From assembly GCA_964564675.1 (NCBI GenBank), contig CAZMBI010000005.1, positions 1 to 64,000 on the forward strand: 64,000 nucleotides of DNA, in the 5' to 3' direction. The notes under the pieces were generated by a model. The model searched no databases. It was not told the DNA's origin and saw only the letters and a program-made list of their open reading frames with translations. Source of the DNA: CAZMBI01 sp964564675. GTDB lineage: Bacteria; Pseudomonadota; Alphaproteobacteria; Rickettsiales; UBA3002. This document shows positions 52,003-60,361 of the stretch, one piece after another; the first letter of the stretch is position 1; every line of letters begins with the position of its first letter. A program made the position numbers and the translations under genes.

Positions 52003-52969
52003 GCACTTTTTCATCGGCACGCGATAACGGGAGTTGTTCCGCCTCGTCTGGCGTGAACCAGCCGCCGCGCCCCTCAGCCGGCGGAACGCTCGGTGCGCGC
52101 TCCGCGATAATTTCGGCTTCCAGCCGGAAATGGCTATAGGTCTGGCTGACCTCGCCGAGGCGCTCTAGCTTGCCGGCTGCCGGAGCATCTTGCGCGCACG
52201 CTTCCTCGACAAACCCATACAACCCGTTGAGAAACCGGCTTCGCCGCGGCGTGAGATACACCCTGCCCTGCGCGTCATACAGAATAATAATGCGCTTATG
52301 CCGCACGGGAACCCGTTTCGCCTGCTTCGGCGTAGGATAATCATGCGGTGCCCGCCTGCCCTGACAGATGGCATTAGCCGGACACACAGCGCAGGCCGGC
52401 ATGGTGGGCGTACATACCATCGCCCCCAGATCCATCATCGCCTGATTGTAATGAAACGGTTGCCGGTCATCGACCAGCGACCGGGCATATTGCCATAACG
52501 CCGCCGGTTTCGCTTCACGAAGGCCGAAAATCCGATGCACCACGCGTTTGACATTGGCTTCCAGCACCGGCACCGGTTGGTGGTAGGCAAAAGCCAGAAT
52601 CGCGTGCGCCGTGTTGCGGCCAATACCCGGCAGCGCCATAAGCCCCTCATAATCCTCCGGCAGTCGCGGCGCCGTGCGTTTTGCCGCCCGGTGCAGGTTA
52701 AGCGCCCGGTTATAATAACCAAGCCCCTGCCAGGCCTTGAGCACGGCCTGCTCATCGGCGACCGCCAGCGCCTCAAGAGTCGGGAATTTCTTTAGAAACG
52801 GATAATAAAACCGCTCTAGCACGGTTTTCACCTGGGTTTGCTGGAGAAGGATTTCACTGACATAAATCGTATAAGGGTCATCGGTGTTACGCCACGGCAG
52901 GTCTTGCCGCCCGTGACGGCGATACCACTGGTGCAGCCGGCGATGAAAATCAGCGAAATCGGCGGTCAT
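51899..52969 (-). CDS. mutY: A/G-specific adenine glycosylase MutY
   Basis: It removes adenine mispaired with 8-oxoguanine. From ATG 52969 the product is 356 aa. The catalytic glutamate is residue 39 in SEILLQQTQV, the helix-hairpin-helix is LPGIGRNTAHAILAF, and the iron-sulfur ligands fit C-x6-C-x2-C-x5-C (CTPTMPACAVCPANAIC). A C-terminal NUDIX-like 8-oxoG recognition domain follows (~225-340). The aspartate equivalent to E. coli Asp138 is a glutamate here (residue 137, VLEANVKRVV). The last ~34 codons are antisense to nhaA. Confidence 0.94.
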   Translation of the reverse strand: MTADFADFHRRLHQWYRRHGRQDLPWRNTDDPYTIYVSEILLQQTQVKTVLERFYYPFLKKFPTLEALAVADEQAVLKAWQGLGYYNRALNLHRAAKRTAPRLPEDYEGLMALPGIGRNTAHAILAFAYHQPVPVLEANVKRVVHRIFGLREAKPAALWQYARSLVDDRQPFHYNQAMMDLGAMVCTPTMPACAVCPANAICQGRRAPHDYPTPKQAKRVPVRHKRIIILYDAQGRVYLTPRRSRFLNGLYGFVEEACAQDAPAAGKLERLGEVSQTYSHFRLEAEIIAERAPSVPPAEGRGGWFTPDEAEQLPLSRADEKVLRLWRRQAGRLLPSSATTGAESNSQPAPMQASRS

Positions 52970-53009
52970 GTATGGTAAAATACGGATAAATAAATTATAT
53001 TCAAATCGT

Positions 53010-53702
53010 ATGTTGAAACAGTCATTATATTCCGGGTTACGCCTTATCATCGTTTTTTTCGCCAGTTTCAGTTTGCTGCTGGCGTTGCCGGGCACAAGTG
53101 AGGCGCGTAAAGACCGGCAGTATTACCGTGCCTTTAAGGTTGTCGTCTTTGGTGACAGCCTGACCTCGGGCTATGGGCTTGAACGCGATGAAACCTATAC
53201 CATCAAGCTGCGTAAATTACTTAATGAAGAATTTCAGCGCGACCGGATCGAAGTGGTCAATGCCGGCGTGTCCGGTGATACAGCCTCTTCCGCCGTCTCG
53301 CGCGTGGCGTCGATTCTGGCCGAGGACCCGGATATCGTCATCATCGCACTGGGCGGGATGGACGGCGTGCACCGCATTGATCCCGACATCATCTACAAAG
53401 CACTTGAGCAGGTTTTAAGCACACTAACGCACAATAATATTTATGTTTTATTATGCGGGTTTGAGGCCCCGGAAGATGCCGATATGACCTATGCCTCACG
53501 CTACAACGGCATCTTTTCGGCACTGGCCAAGCGCTATAACGTGGCCTTTACCCCGAATTTGCTGAAGGATGTGCGTGGGGTGTGGTATAACCTGCAGTAT
53601 GACGGTATTCATCCCAGCGACGAGGGCACGGACCAGATTGCCGAAAACCTGTTCAGGCCGGTGGGCCTCATGGTTCGCGAATTGCGCGCCCGCCTGCTGT
53701 AA
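53010..53702 (+). CDS. SGNH-hydrolase (TesA-like esterase)
   Basis: A periplasmic GDSL esterase/thioesterase of 230 aa. The start at 53010 gives a signal peptide (MLKQSLYSGLRLIIVFF...TSEA); ATG 52968 would overlap the divergent mutY start codon. Block I FGDSLTSGYG holds the nucleophile Ser50, block II is NAGVSGDT, and block V DGIHP has Asp198 and His201. Block III reads GGMD instead of GGND, so the Asn that helps form the oxyanion hole is replaced by Met117. It is close to mutY, from which it diverges. Confidence 0.88.
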   Translation: MLKQSLYSGLRLIIVFFASFSLLLALPGTSEARKDRQYYRAFKVVVFGDSLTSGYGLERDETYTIKLRKLLNEEFQRDRIEVVNAGVSGDTASSAVSRVASILAEDPDIVIIALGGMDGVHRIDPDIIYKALEQVLSTLTHNNIYVLLCGFEAPEDADMTYASRYNGIFSALAKRYNVAFTPNLLKDVRGVWYNLQYDGIHPSDEGTDQIAENLFRPVGLMVRELRARLL

Positions 53703-53740
53703 TATCCCCGCCTCGCATCCGTAAAACCCACCGATTACCA

Positions 53741-53769
53741 TTGAAATTAGACATTACTTCTAATATCTA
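53741..53769 (+). promoter_or_regulatory. Sigma70-type promoter of thiC with inverted repeat
   Basis: TTGAAA (53741-53746) and TATCTA (53764-53769) are 17 bp apart. A perfect inverted repeat ATTAGA/TCTAAT (53746-53751 and 53759-53764, 7-bp gap) fills the spacer, where a repressor could block polymerase. No TPP riboswitch core is present between this site and the thiC start. Confidence 0.55.
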
Positions 53770-53809
53770 CTTTTATGGGTTTAATCATAAAGCATATGAA
53801 GGAATAATT

Positions 53810-55753
53810 ATGTCCGCCGCTCGCACCCAAACCACCGCCCCCACAAAAGCCATCGACGTTACCACCGATGCGCTGCCGGGCTCCGGCAAATGCTATGTGG
53901 AAGGCTCGCCGCGGCTGGGCGGCATTAAGGTCGCCATGCGTGAGATCAACCTCACCGATGATTGCGAGCCGCCGCTTCCGGTGTACGACACATCGGGGCC
54001 CTATACCGATCCGCAGATCAATATCGACATTGCAAGAGGGTTGCCCAAATTGCGCGCAGACTGGATTGCCGGGCGCGATGATGTGCAAGCCTATGACGGC
54101 CGGGCCGTTCGCCCGGAAGATAACGGCTACAAGGCGCATCAGAAAATCGAGGTGATGGAGTTTCCCAATGTGCCGTCAAAACCGCTGCGCGCGACGCGCG
54201 GAAATGCCGTAACCCAGATGGCCTATGCCCGCCGCGGCATTATCACCCCGGAGATGGAATATATCGCCATCCGTGAGAATATGCGTTTGCAGGAATATAA
54301 AGAGGCCTGGTATACGGCCGATTATCAGCGCGGCGATAACCAGCATGCCGCCAACCCGTTCGGCGCCAAAATTCCTGATGTAATCACGCCCGAATTCGTC
54401 CGCGACGAAGTGGCGCGCGGGCGTGCCATCATCCCGACTAATATCAACCACCCGGAATCCGAACCGATGATTATCGGTCGCAATTTCCTGGTTAAGATCA
54501 ATGCCAATATCGGCAATTCCGCGGTCACCAGCTCGATTGCCGAAGAAGTGGACAAAATGGTCTGGGCCATCCGCTGGGGCGCGGATACGATTATGGACCT
54601 GTCGACCGGCAAAAACATCCACGCCACGCGCGAATGGATTTTGCGCAATTCGCCCGTTCCGGTTGGCACCGTGCCGATCTATCAGGCGCTTGAGAAAGTC
54701 GGTGGTGTCGCCGAAGACCTGACCTGGGAGATTTTCCGCGATACACTGATCGAACAGGCCGAGCAGGGTGTGGATTATTTCACCATCCATGCCGGGGTTC
54801 GCCTGCCCTTTATCCCGCTCACCGAAAATCGCGTCACCGGCATTGTCAGCCGCGGCGGTTCGATCCACGCCAAATGGTGCATGGCGCATCATCAGGATAA
54901 TTTCGCCTATGAGCATTTTGACGAAATTGTCGAGATTTGCCGCGCCTATGATGTCAGCTTTTCACTGGGCGACGGCCTGCGCCCCGGCTCGATTGCCGAT
55001 GCCAACGACGCCGCCCAGTTCGCCGAGCTCAAAACACTGGGCGAACTGACCCAAAAGGCATGGGCGGGAGACGCGCAGGTGATGATCGAAGGCCCGGGCC
55101 ACGTGGCAATGCACCTGATTCAGGAGAATATGGAAAAGCAGCTGGAAGCCTGTGATGAAGCGCCGTTTTATACGCTCGGGCCGCTAACCACCGATATCGC
55201 ACCGGGCTATGATCACATCACCAGCGGCATCGGTGCGGCGATGATCGGCTGGTATGGCTGCGCCATGCTGTGTTATGTGACACCCAAAGAGCATTTGGGT
55301 CTGCCCGACCGCGACGATGTGAAAGAAGGCGTGATCACCTATAAGATCGCTGCCCACGCCGCTGATCTCGCCAAAGGCCATCCGGCGGCACAGCTGCGCG
55401 ATGATGCGCTGTCCCGCTCACGCTTTGAGTTCCGCTGGGTCGATCAGTTTAACCTCAGCCTTGATCCCGACCGTGCACGCGAATTCCACGACCAGACCCT
55501 GCCCGCCGAAGGCGCAAAAGTGGCGCATTTCTGCTCCATGTGCGGGCCCAAATTCTGTTCGATGAAAATTTCCCACGAGGTGCGGGAGTTTGCGGCTATC
55601 AGGAATCAGGATTCAGGTGCCAGGGATCAGGATGCCCTGAATCCTGAATCCCGAATCCCGGAACCTGAAGCCGGTATGCAGGAAATGGCCGAAAAATTCC
55701 GCAAGCACGGCGGTGAGATTTATATCGAACAGTCGCAGAAAAGGGCGGGTTGA
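53810..55753 (+). CDS. thiC: Phosphomethylpyrimidine synthase ThiC
   Basis: This radical-SAM enzyme turns aminoimidazole ribotide into hydroxymethylpyrimidine phosphate for thiamine. From ATG 53810 (GAAGGA site) the product is 647 aa. It has the N-terminal ThiC-associated domain, the core TNINHPESEPMIIGRNFL and the C-terminal iron-sulfur motif CSMCGPKFCSMK. Just after that motif, residues ~597-620 are an insert rich in N, D, E, P and R, encoded by a palindromic DNA element (55601-55652), before the conserved tail GMQEMAEKFRKHGGEIY. The frame is kept. No other thi gene and no TPP riboswitch are visible. Confidence 0.95.
   Translation: MSAARTQTTAPTKAIDVTTDALPGSGKCYVEGSPRLGGIKVAMREINLTDDCEPPLPVYDTSGPYTDPQINIDIARGLPKLRADWIAGRDDVQAYDGRAVRPEDNGYKAHQKIEVMEFPNVPSKPLRATRGNAVTQMAYARRGIITPEMEYIAIRENMRLQEYKEAWYTADYQRGDNQHAANPFGAKIPDVITPEFVRDEVARGRAIIPTNINHPESEPMIIGRNFLVKINANIGNSAVTSSIAEEVDKMVWAIRWGADTIMDLSTGKNIHATREWILRNSPVPVGTVPIYQALEKVGGVAEDLTWEIFRDTLIEQAEQGVDYFTIHAGVRLPFIPLTENRVTGIVSRGGSIHAKWCMAHHQDNFAYEHFDEIVEICRAYDVSFSLGDGLRPGSIADANDAAQFAELKTLGELTQKAWAGDAQVMIEGPGHVAMHLIQENMEKQLEACDEAPFYTLGPLTTDIAPGYDHITSGIGAAMIGWYGCAMLCYVTPKEHLGLPDRDDVKEGVITYKIAAHAADLAKGHPAAQLRDDALSRSRFEFRWVDQFNLSLDPDRAREFHDQTLPAEGAKVAHFCSMCGPKFCSMKISHEVREFAAIRNQDSGARDQDALNPESRIPEPEAGMQEMAEKFRKHGGEIYIEQSQKRAG
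55601..55652. repeat. Palindromic element inside thiC
   Basis: Arm 55601-55617 and arm 55636-55652 are inverted repeats matching at 15 of 17 positions around an 18-bp loop. Nearby units repeat the TCAGGA/TCCTGA word several times. The element lies fully in frame in the thiC coding sequence. Confidence 0.75.
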
Positions 55754-55811
55754 ATAAACGGGTTGAGACTATTGCATGAGGCCACTGCATGCGTTGGCCT
55801 GTGCCCAGTTC

Positions 55812-55979
55812 CGTCATCCCCGTAAAAGCGGGGATCGCATCCAAGCTAACGTCTGACTTCGCCAGATACCTGCTTTCGCGGGGATCGAGAGCTAAAAGCC
55901 GATTGATGCTATCGTCTCGGGATAATAACGCGACTTGCCATTCCCGGGCGTCCGCCACGGGCCGACCCGGAAATGACAG
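55812..55979. repeat. REP/MITE-like intergenic repeat element
   Basis: The 251 bp between thiC and the small secreted-protein gene contain no gene. A sequence begins with the hairpin GTCATCCCCGTAAAAGCGGG (55813-55832, continuing GATC), has a further GCGGGGATCG copy near 55877, and ends with CGGAAATGAC (55969-55978). The GTCAT...ATGAC ends are inverted, as in the widespread dispersed repeats of proteobacterial genomes. Confidence 0.55.
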
Positions 55980-56004
55980 GCGGGTTTAAGCGCGCGGACG
56001 TGTG

Positions 56005-56286
56005 TTAAGATGCATGGCGGTCGCTCTGCCAGTTTTTTCGGTCCTGCTTTTGATAGTGATGATCCCGCTTGACCGAGCGGTTGGAAAAGCACAGATCTTT
56101 ACCTGGATGTTTGGCGCGCCAGCGTTGCAGTGTGTCGTTATCCATCCAGCCCGGCTTGACGCAGGCATCCTGCATCTGCTGCGTGTGTCCCGAATGGCGT
56201 TCATAACCATACCCGCCGGCGCTGGCGCTCAGCGCCATCATGCATAGCGAGGAAAATGCGACAATACCAAATAGTAAACGATTCAT
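56005..56286 (-). CDS. Small secreted protein, 93 aa, unknown
   Basis: From ATG 56286, with a strong AAAGGAGG site, the product has a signal peptide (MNRLLFGIVAFSSLCMMALSASA) and a ~70-residue mature part rich in His, Arg, Lys, Asp and Gln with two cysteines (DACVKPG and DLCFSN), which could form a disulfide. I do not recognise the family. It lies alone between thiC and the Wzt-like gene. Confidence 0.72.
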   Translation of the reverse strand: MNRLLFGIVAFSSLCMMALSASAGGYGYERHSGHTQQMQDACVKPGWMDNDTLQRWRAKHPGKDLCFSNRSVKRDHHYQKQDRKNWQSDRHAS

Positions 56287-56410
56287 GTCAGCCTCCTTTA
56301 TTCGAGAGCAGGACATTACGGCAGGTGATGCAAAAAAACGCTAAGAAACGCCGGCAAAAAAATCAGCGCGCCATAAATAGCGTTGGCTTAAAAAAAGCAT
56401 AGCCCGCCTT

Positions 56411-57685
56411 TCATTCGCGTGTTATCGCGCTGACCATGCCCAGATCCAGCACGCCAGCCGGTTCTAGCGCACCGTGTTCACGCGGGTCTATAACCTTAAA
56501 CTGCAGCGCATCAACAATACGATGCACGAACACGTCGGCGTCCCCCTCGCGGCGGGTGGTGCCGCAATTGAGAAAATAATGCCCGGGTCGCAGCGGACAA
56601 TCGAACGTAAAACATACCTGCGCCACCTCCCCGGCGGCTACCGATTCACCGCGCTGGGCGAGCTCACGCGCCACCGCACCGCCCAGATCCACTCCGCGCT
56701 TGGTTTTCAGCATCATGCCATAGCACGGCGCGGTGGCCGGCGCGTCATAACGCACATCATAATGCAGTTGATAGCGTCCGCCGGTATGTAATACATCAAC
56801 CGGTTCGCCGCTTTTGTCCGTTAGCCGAATGGCACCGATACGCCCGCCGGCGGCGGCATATTCGATGCGGCTTTCGCTGACTGCTTCCTCATCTGCGTTC
56901 ACACCCTGCTTGATATCGTTATGAATGAAGGTGCGGCGCTCGGCCGGAGCGTAAACCAGTTTGTGATAATCCGCGATAACCTGTTTGGGTTCGCCATCGG
57001 CAATGATCTCGCCGCGATCCATCAGCAAGGCGCGATCACATAAATCGATGATGGCCTGCGGCGCGTGCGAAACCAGCAGCACGGTGCTCCCCCGCGCCTG
57101 CAACTCACGGATGCGGGCAAAACATTTACGCTGAAAGCCTTCATCGCCAACGGCGAGCGCTTCATCCACCACCAGAATATCAGGCTCCACCGCCACCGCC
57201 ACGGCAAATGCCAGGCGCACATACATCCCGCTGGAATAGGTCTTCACCGGCTGCTGCACATGCATCGCATCCAGCCCGGAAAAAGCGACGATGTCGGCAT
57301 AACGCGCTTCGGTTTCGGCTCTCGACAGGCCGAGAATCGCGGCGTTGAGGAAAATATTCTCACGACCGGAGAATTCCGGGTTAAACCCTGCGCCCAGCTC
57401 CAGCAGGGCCGAAATCCGCCCGCTGATGGCGCATTCGCCGCCGGAGGGCTGCAGCGTGCCGCAGACAATCTGCAACAGGGTGGATTTGCCCGAACCGTTA
57501 CGGCCGATCAGCCCGATCGTCTGCCCAGGCGGTATACTCAGCGAAATATCGTGCAGGGCATGAAATTCGGAGAAATAAGTTTTCAGCCCACGCAGCAGCA
57601 TTTGCTTGAGCCGGTCTTCAGGCCGCGCATAGATGCGGTAAATTTTACTGATCTGTGTCAGCGTGATGGCGGGATTATCATGCAT
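56411..57685 (-). CDS. Wzt-like polysaccharide export ABC ATPase
   Basis: A 424-aa ATPase for export of a lipid-linked glycan. The ABC domain (residues ~1-240) has Walker A GRNGSGKST, the signature YSSGMYVRLAF, Walker B ILVVDEALAVGD and the H-loop SHAP, as in O-antigen exporters of the Wzt/RfbE type. The C-terminal ~165 residues form a beta-sandwich region like Wzt-C, which binds the modified non-reducing end of the glycan. The partner permease (Wzm) is not next to it in this window. It lies 47 bp downstream of motE on the same strand, at the end of a flagellar run. Confidence 0.9.
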   Translation of the reverse strand: MHDNPAITLTQISKIYRIYARPEDRLKQMLLRGLKTYFSEFHALHDISLSIPPGQTIGLIGRNGSGKSTLLQIVCGTLQPSGGECAISGRISALLELGAGFNPEFSGRENIFLNAAILGLSRAETEARYADIVAFSGLDAMHVQQPVKTYSSGMYVRLAFAVAVAVEPDILVVDEALAVGDEGFQRKCFARIRELQARGSTVLLVSHAPQAIIDLCDRALLMDRGEIIADGEPKQVIADYHKLVYAPAERRTFIHNDIKQGVNADEEAVSESRIEYAAAGGRIGAIRLTDKSGEPVDVLHTGGRYQLHYDVRYDAPATAPCYGMMLKTKRGVDLGGAVARELAQRGESVAAGEVAQVCFTFDCPLRPGHYFLNCGTTRREGDADVFVHRIVDALQFKVIDPREHGALEPAGVLDLGMVSAITRE

Positions 57686-57732
57686 ACGCCAGCATTATCG
57701 CAGGGACCGTGCCAAGACCAGTTATAAATTGT

Positions 57733-58590
57733 CTATTGCACCATTTCGGCGGCATTGCGCGCGTTCTGATCGGCGCTGAGCGATTGCGGCAGGGCTTTCA
57801 GGCGGCGATATTCCGCCAGTTCAATCGTCAGCTCGCGTGCGCGAACAGGCGCCATCTCGGCCAGAATGGGGGCCACCCGGCGGCTGGACATGCGATCCAC
57901 CACAAGCAGCATGATCGGCATATCCAGTTCATTGAAAATCTTGGCGGCGTCTCTGGGTTTCATGGTCTCATAAATTTTGACCAGCCCGTCAACTTTTTTA
58001 TCTTCAAGCTGTTTATGTTCTTTCAGCAGCGCATCAACCTGCTTTTTCAACCCCTTCATTTCGCTGAGCTTATCGTTCACCCGCAGTTCGGTGGCCTCCA
58101 GCAGTTTCTCTTTTAAATCCACTTCCCGCTTGCGTTCCTCTAGCTCCTTACGCCGTTCGGCCAGGCTTTGCAGAATATCGAGTTCAATCTGGGTAAATTC
58201 GCGTTTGACCTGTGGCTGACTTTCCTCCGGCTCAGGTTCAAGGCTCGCCAGTTCCACTTCATCCGGGCCGCCGGCTAATAGTGTTTGCCCGTTTTGTTCC
58301 AGCTCACCCTGGGCTGGCTGTGGCGTGGGCTCGGCTTGTTGCGGCTGCTGCTCTTCCTGCGCCAGCGCATCCTGATTAAGCACGCGCTTGAGCTCCTGAC
58401 TGTGGGTATACAGCTCAGCGGATTTCACCGCCAGCAGCAGCACCGCCATCATCATCGTCAGCGGCAACAGGCGAAAGCGAGATACGGACACCTTGCCCGG
58501 CCTGTCAAAAACCGGTTCCGGCGGTTTGGGCGGATCGGGCATCGGGTCCGCCACCGATTGCGATAAAGCCGGTTGGTGGCGGCGGGTCAT
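57733..58590 (-). CDS. Flagellar MotE/MgtE-N-like protein
   Basis: A 285-aa inner-membrane protein. One helix (residues ~40-60) anchors it. It is followed by a low-complexity Q/P/E linker, a long coiled coil (~135-205) and a C-terminal MgtE N-domain-like region (DAAKIFNELDMPIMLLVVDRM...). This is the layout of the alphaproteobacterial motility chaperone MotE, which helps place the stator protein MotC. It overlaps the DUF6468 gene by 4 bp in the fliL-fliM run. Confidence 0.83.
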   Translation of the reverse strand: MTRRHQPALSQSVADPMPDPPKPPEPVFDRPGKVSVSRFRLLPLTMMMAVLLLAVKSAELYTHSQELKRVLNQDALAQEEQQPQQAEPTPQPAQGELEQNGQTLLAGGPDEVELASLEPEPEESQPQVKREFTQIELDILQSLAERRKELEERKREVDLKEKLLEATELRVNDKLSEMKGLKKQVDALLKEHKQLEDKKVDGLVKIYETMKPRDAAKIFNELDMPIMLLVVDRMSSRRVAPILAEMAPVRARELTIELAEYRRLKALPQSLSADQNARNAAEMVQ

Positions 58591-59255
58591 GCCTTATTGC
58601 CTCCTGCTTTAAGGGCATCAAACAATTCCTGCTCTGCCCGCGAGCGCAGGCGCGCAGTAGGAGCACGGCGACGGGGCGTTTCGGCCGCTGCGGCCTCTTC
58701 CGCCGGTTTTTCGGTTCGCCCGGAGACCTTGCGCAACACGCCGTCCAGTCCCGACGCGCGGCTTTTTTCAGCGCCGCTTGCAGCCGCCCGCCGGGATTTG
58801 CTTGACGCCTCCGAACGGGGCGTCTTTTTTGCCTCCTGCTGACGCGGCATGGGCGATTCCGCCTGCGTTTCAGGAGCCTGGTTGCGCGCCGCCTGCTCCC
58901 GCGCCGGTGCCTGACGCGCCGCACGGGCCGGGGTGATATTGCCTTCCATCTTGTCCGCCAGTTTCGATCCCTTCTCGATCATGAACTGCAAATCATCGGC
59001 CAGATAGTTGGCCTTATCGATTTTATGCTGAATATTCTCGGCTATCCGGCTGGTGGCGCCATGAATCTCGGCAATACTTTCCGTAGCCCGCTGGGTGGAT
59101 TCATCAAACTGGCGGATGATCTGAGCCAGTTCGCTCTTCGAATCCTGCAATACCCGAATCCGTTTATTAAGGCGCCAGCAATACACCGTGGTGATAATCA
59201 ACAAAAGGGCCATCAGGCCGTCAAGCATGATGGTCAGGATCAACTGTGCAGCCAT
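58587..59255 (-). CDS. DUF6468 flagellar-associated protein
   Basis: A 222-aa protein with one N-terminal membrane helix (TIMLDGLMALLLIITTVYCW), a coiled coil (~30-110; SELAQIIRQFDESTQRATESI) that is the DUF6468 core, and a disordered Ala/Arg/Glu-rich tail. It is typically found between fliM and motE in alphaproteobacteria, and its function is not known. It overlaps fliM by 16 bp and motE by 4 bp. Confidence 0.8.
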   Translation of the reverse strand: MAAQLILTIMLDGLMALLLIITTVYCWRLNKRIRVLQDSKSELAQIIRQFDESTQRATESIAEIHGATSRIAENIQHKIDKANYLADDLQFMIEKGSKLADKMEGNITPARAARQAPAREQAARNQAPETQAESPMPRQQEAKKTPRSEASSKSRRAAASGAEKSRASGLDGVLRKVSGRTEKPAEEAAAAETPRRRAPTARLRSRAEQELFDALKAGGNKA

Positions 59256-60307
59256 TCGGTTACCTCTTTAATGCGTTTGATGCCGTCAGTTAATGAGATC
59301 GCTATCTTGTCGCCGATCTTACCCAGCTTGGCGGTCGTCAGCGGCACGCCGCCAGATTTTACTTTCACCACATCATTGGGGGTGGCATTCAGCATGATGG
59401 TGCTGCCCACCTGTAAATCGATGATTTCGCCAAGCGACATGCGCAGCTCATCCAGTACGGCATCGACTTCCACATAAGTTTGCTGGACTTCCTTACCCAG
59501 ATGCCGCTCCCATATCGAGTCCTGGCCGAATTGATCGCCCATGAACATCTGCAGCAGCAAGTCGCGAATCGGCTCCAGCGTGGTATGCGGGAACATGATT
59601 TCCACCATACCGCCGCGCTCGTCCATATCCACCCGCAGGCGCACCAGCAGCACGGCGCTGTTTGGCCGCGTGATACTGGCGAAGCGCGGGTTGTTTTCCA
59701 ACCGGTCGAACTGGAATGTGACCGGGCTAACCGGATCGAACGCCGAGCTCATATCGTTGAGCACGATTTCCACCATTTTTTTGACGATATCCTGTTCAAT
59801 GGTGGTGTAAGGCCGGCCTTCCACCCGTATCGGCCGGGTAGCACGGCGTCCCCCAAGCAGGATATCCACGGTCGAATAAATCTGCGAGCTGTCGACCGTT
59901 ATCAGGCCGAAATTTTCCCACTCTACAGCACGAAACACGGTCAACAATGCCGGTAGCGGCACCGAATTCAGATAATCTTCAAAGCGCATCGATGTCATCG
60001 AATCGATACTGACATCGACATTATCGGAGGTAAAATTCCGCAGCGAAGAGGACAGCATGCGCACCATGCGGTCGAACACGACCTCAAGCATCGGCAGGCG
60101 CTCATACGCCATCATCGACTTGTCGAGAATGGCGCGGATACCATTGGAGGCATCGCCGCCGCCCTCGGCATTATCAAAGCCCAGCAGTAGATCAATCTCG
60201 TCTTGATTCAAAACGCGCTGTTCGGCCTCGCCGCCGTCTTCACCGGCGAGCATCGCCTCCCACTCGGCACCTGGATCTTCTGCGCTGTCCTGATTTTCTT
60301 CTACCAT
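59240..60307 (-). CDS. fliM: Flagellar motor switch protein FliM
   Basis: FliM links CheY-P to the rotor C-ring. The 355-aa protein has the CheY-binding peptide LNQDEIDLLLGF, though it is preceded by ~32 extra acidic residues. The CheC-like middle domain (~70-260) and C-terminal SpoA domain (~270-345) follow. It is between fliL and the DUF6468 gene on the same strand. Confidence 0.96.
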   Translation of the reverse strand: MVEENQDSAEDPGAEWEAMLAGEDGGEAEQRVLNQDEIDLLLGFDNAEGGGDASNGIRAILDKSMMAYERLPMLEVVFDRMVRMLSSSLRNFTSDNVDVSIDSMTSMRFEDYLNSVPLPALLTVFRAVEWENFGLITVDSSQIYSTVDILLGGRRATRPIRVEGRPYTTIEQDIVKKMVEIVLNDMSSAFDPVSPVTFQFDRLENNPRFASITRPNSAVLLVRLRVDMDERGGMVEIMFPHTTLEPIRDLLLQMFMGDQFGQDSIWERHLGKEVQQTYVEVDAVLDELRMSLGEIIDLQVGSTIMLNATPNDVVKVKSGGVPLTTAKLGKIGDKIAISLTDGIKRIKEVTEWLHS

Positions 60308-60361
60308 CTGCCTGCCTCAGGGTTGTGATTTCCAGGTTTGTGTTAGGCGAACAATATGTCG

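Noticed and set aside
53703..53809. TPP riboswitch upstream of thiC
   Set aside because: The 107-bp leader has no CUGAGA-type core and is too short and AT-rich to hold the conserved fold.
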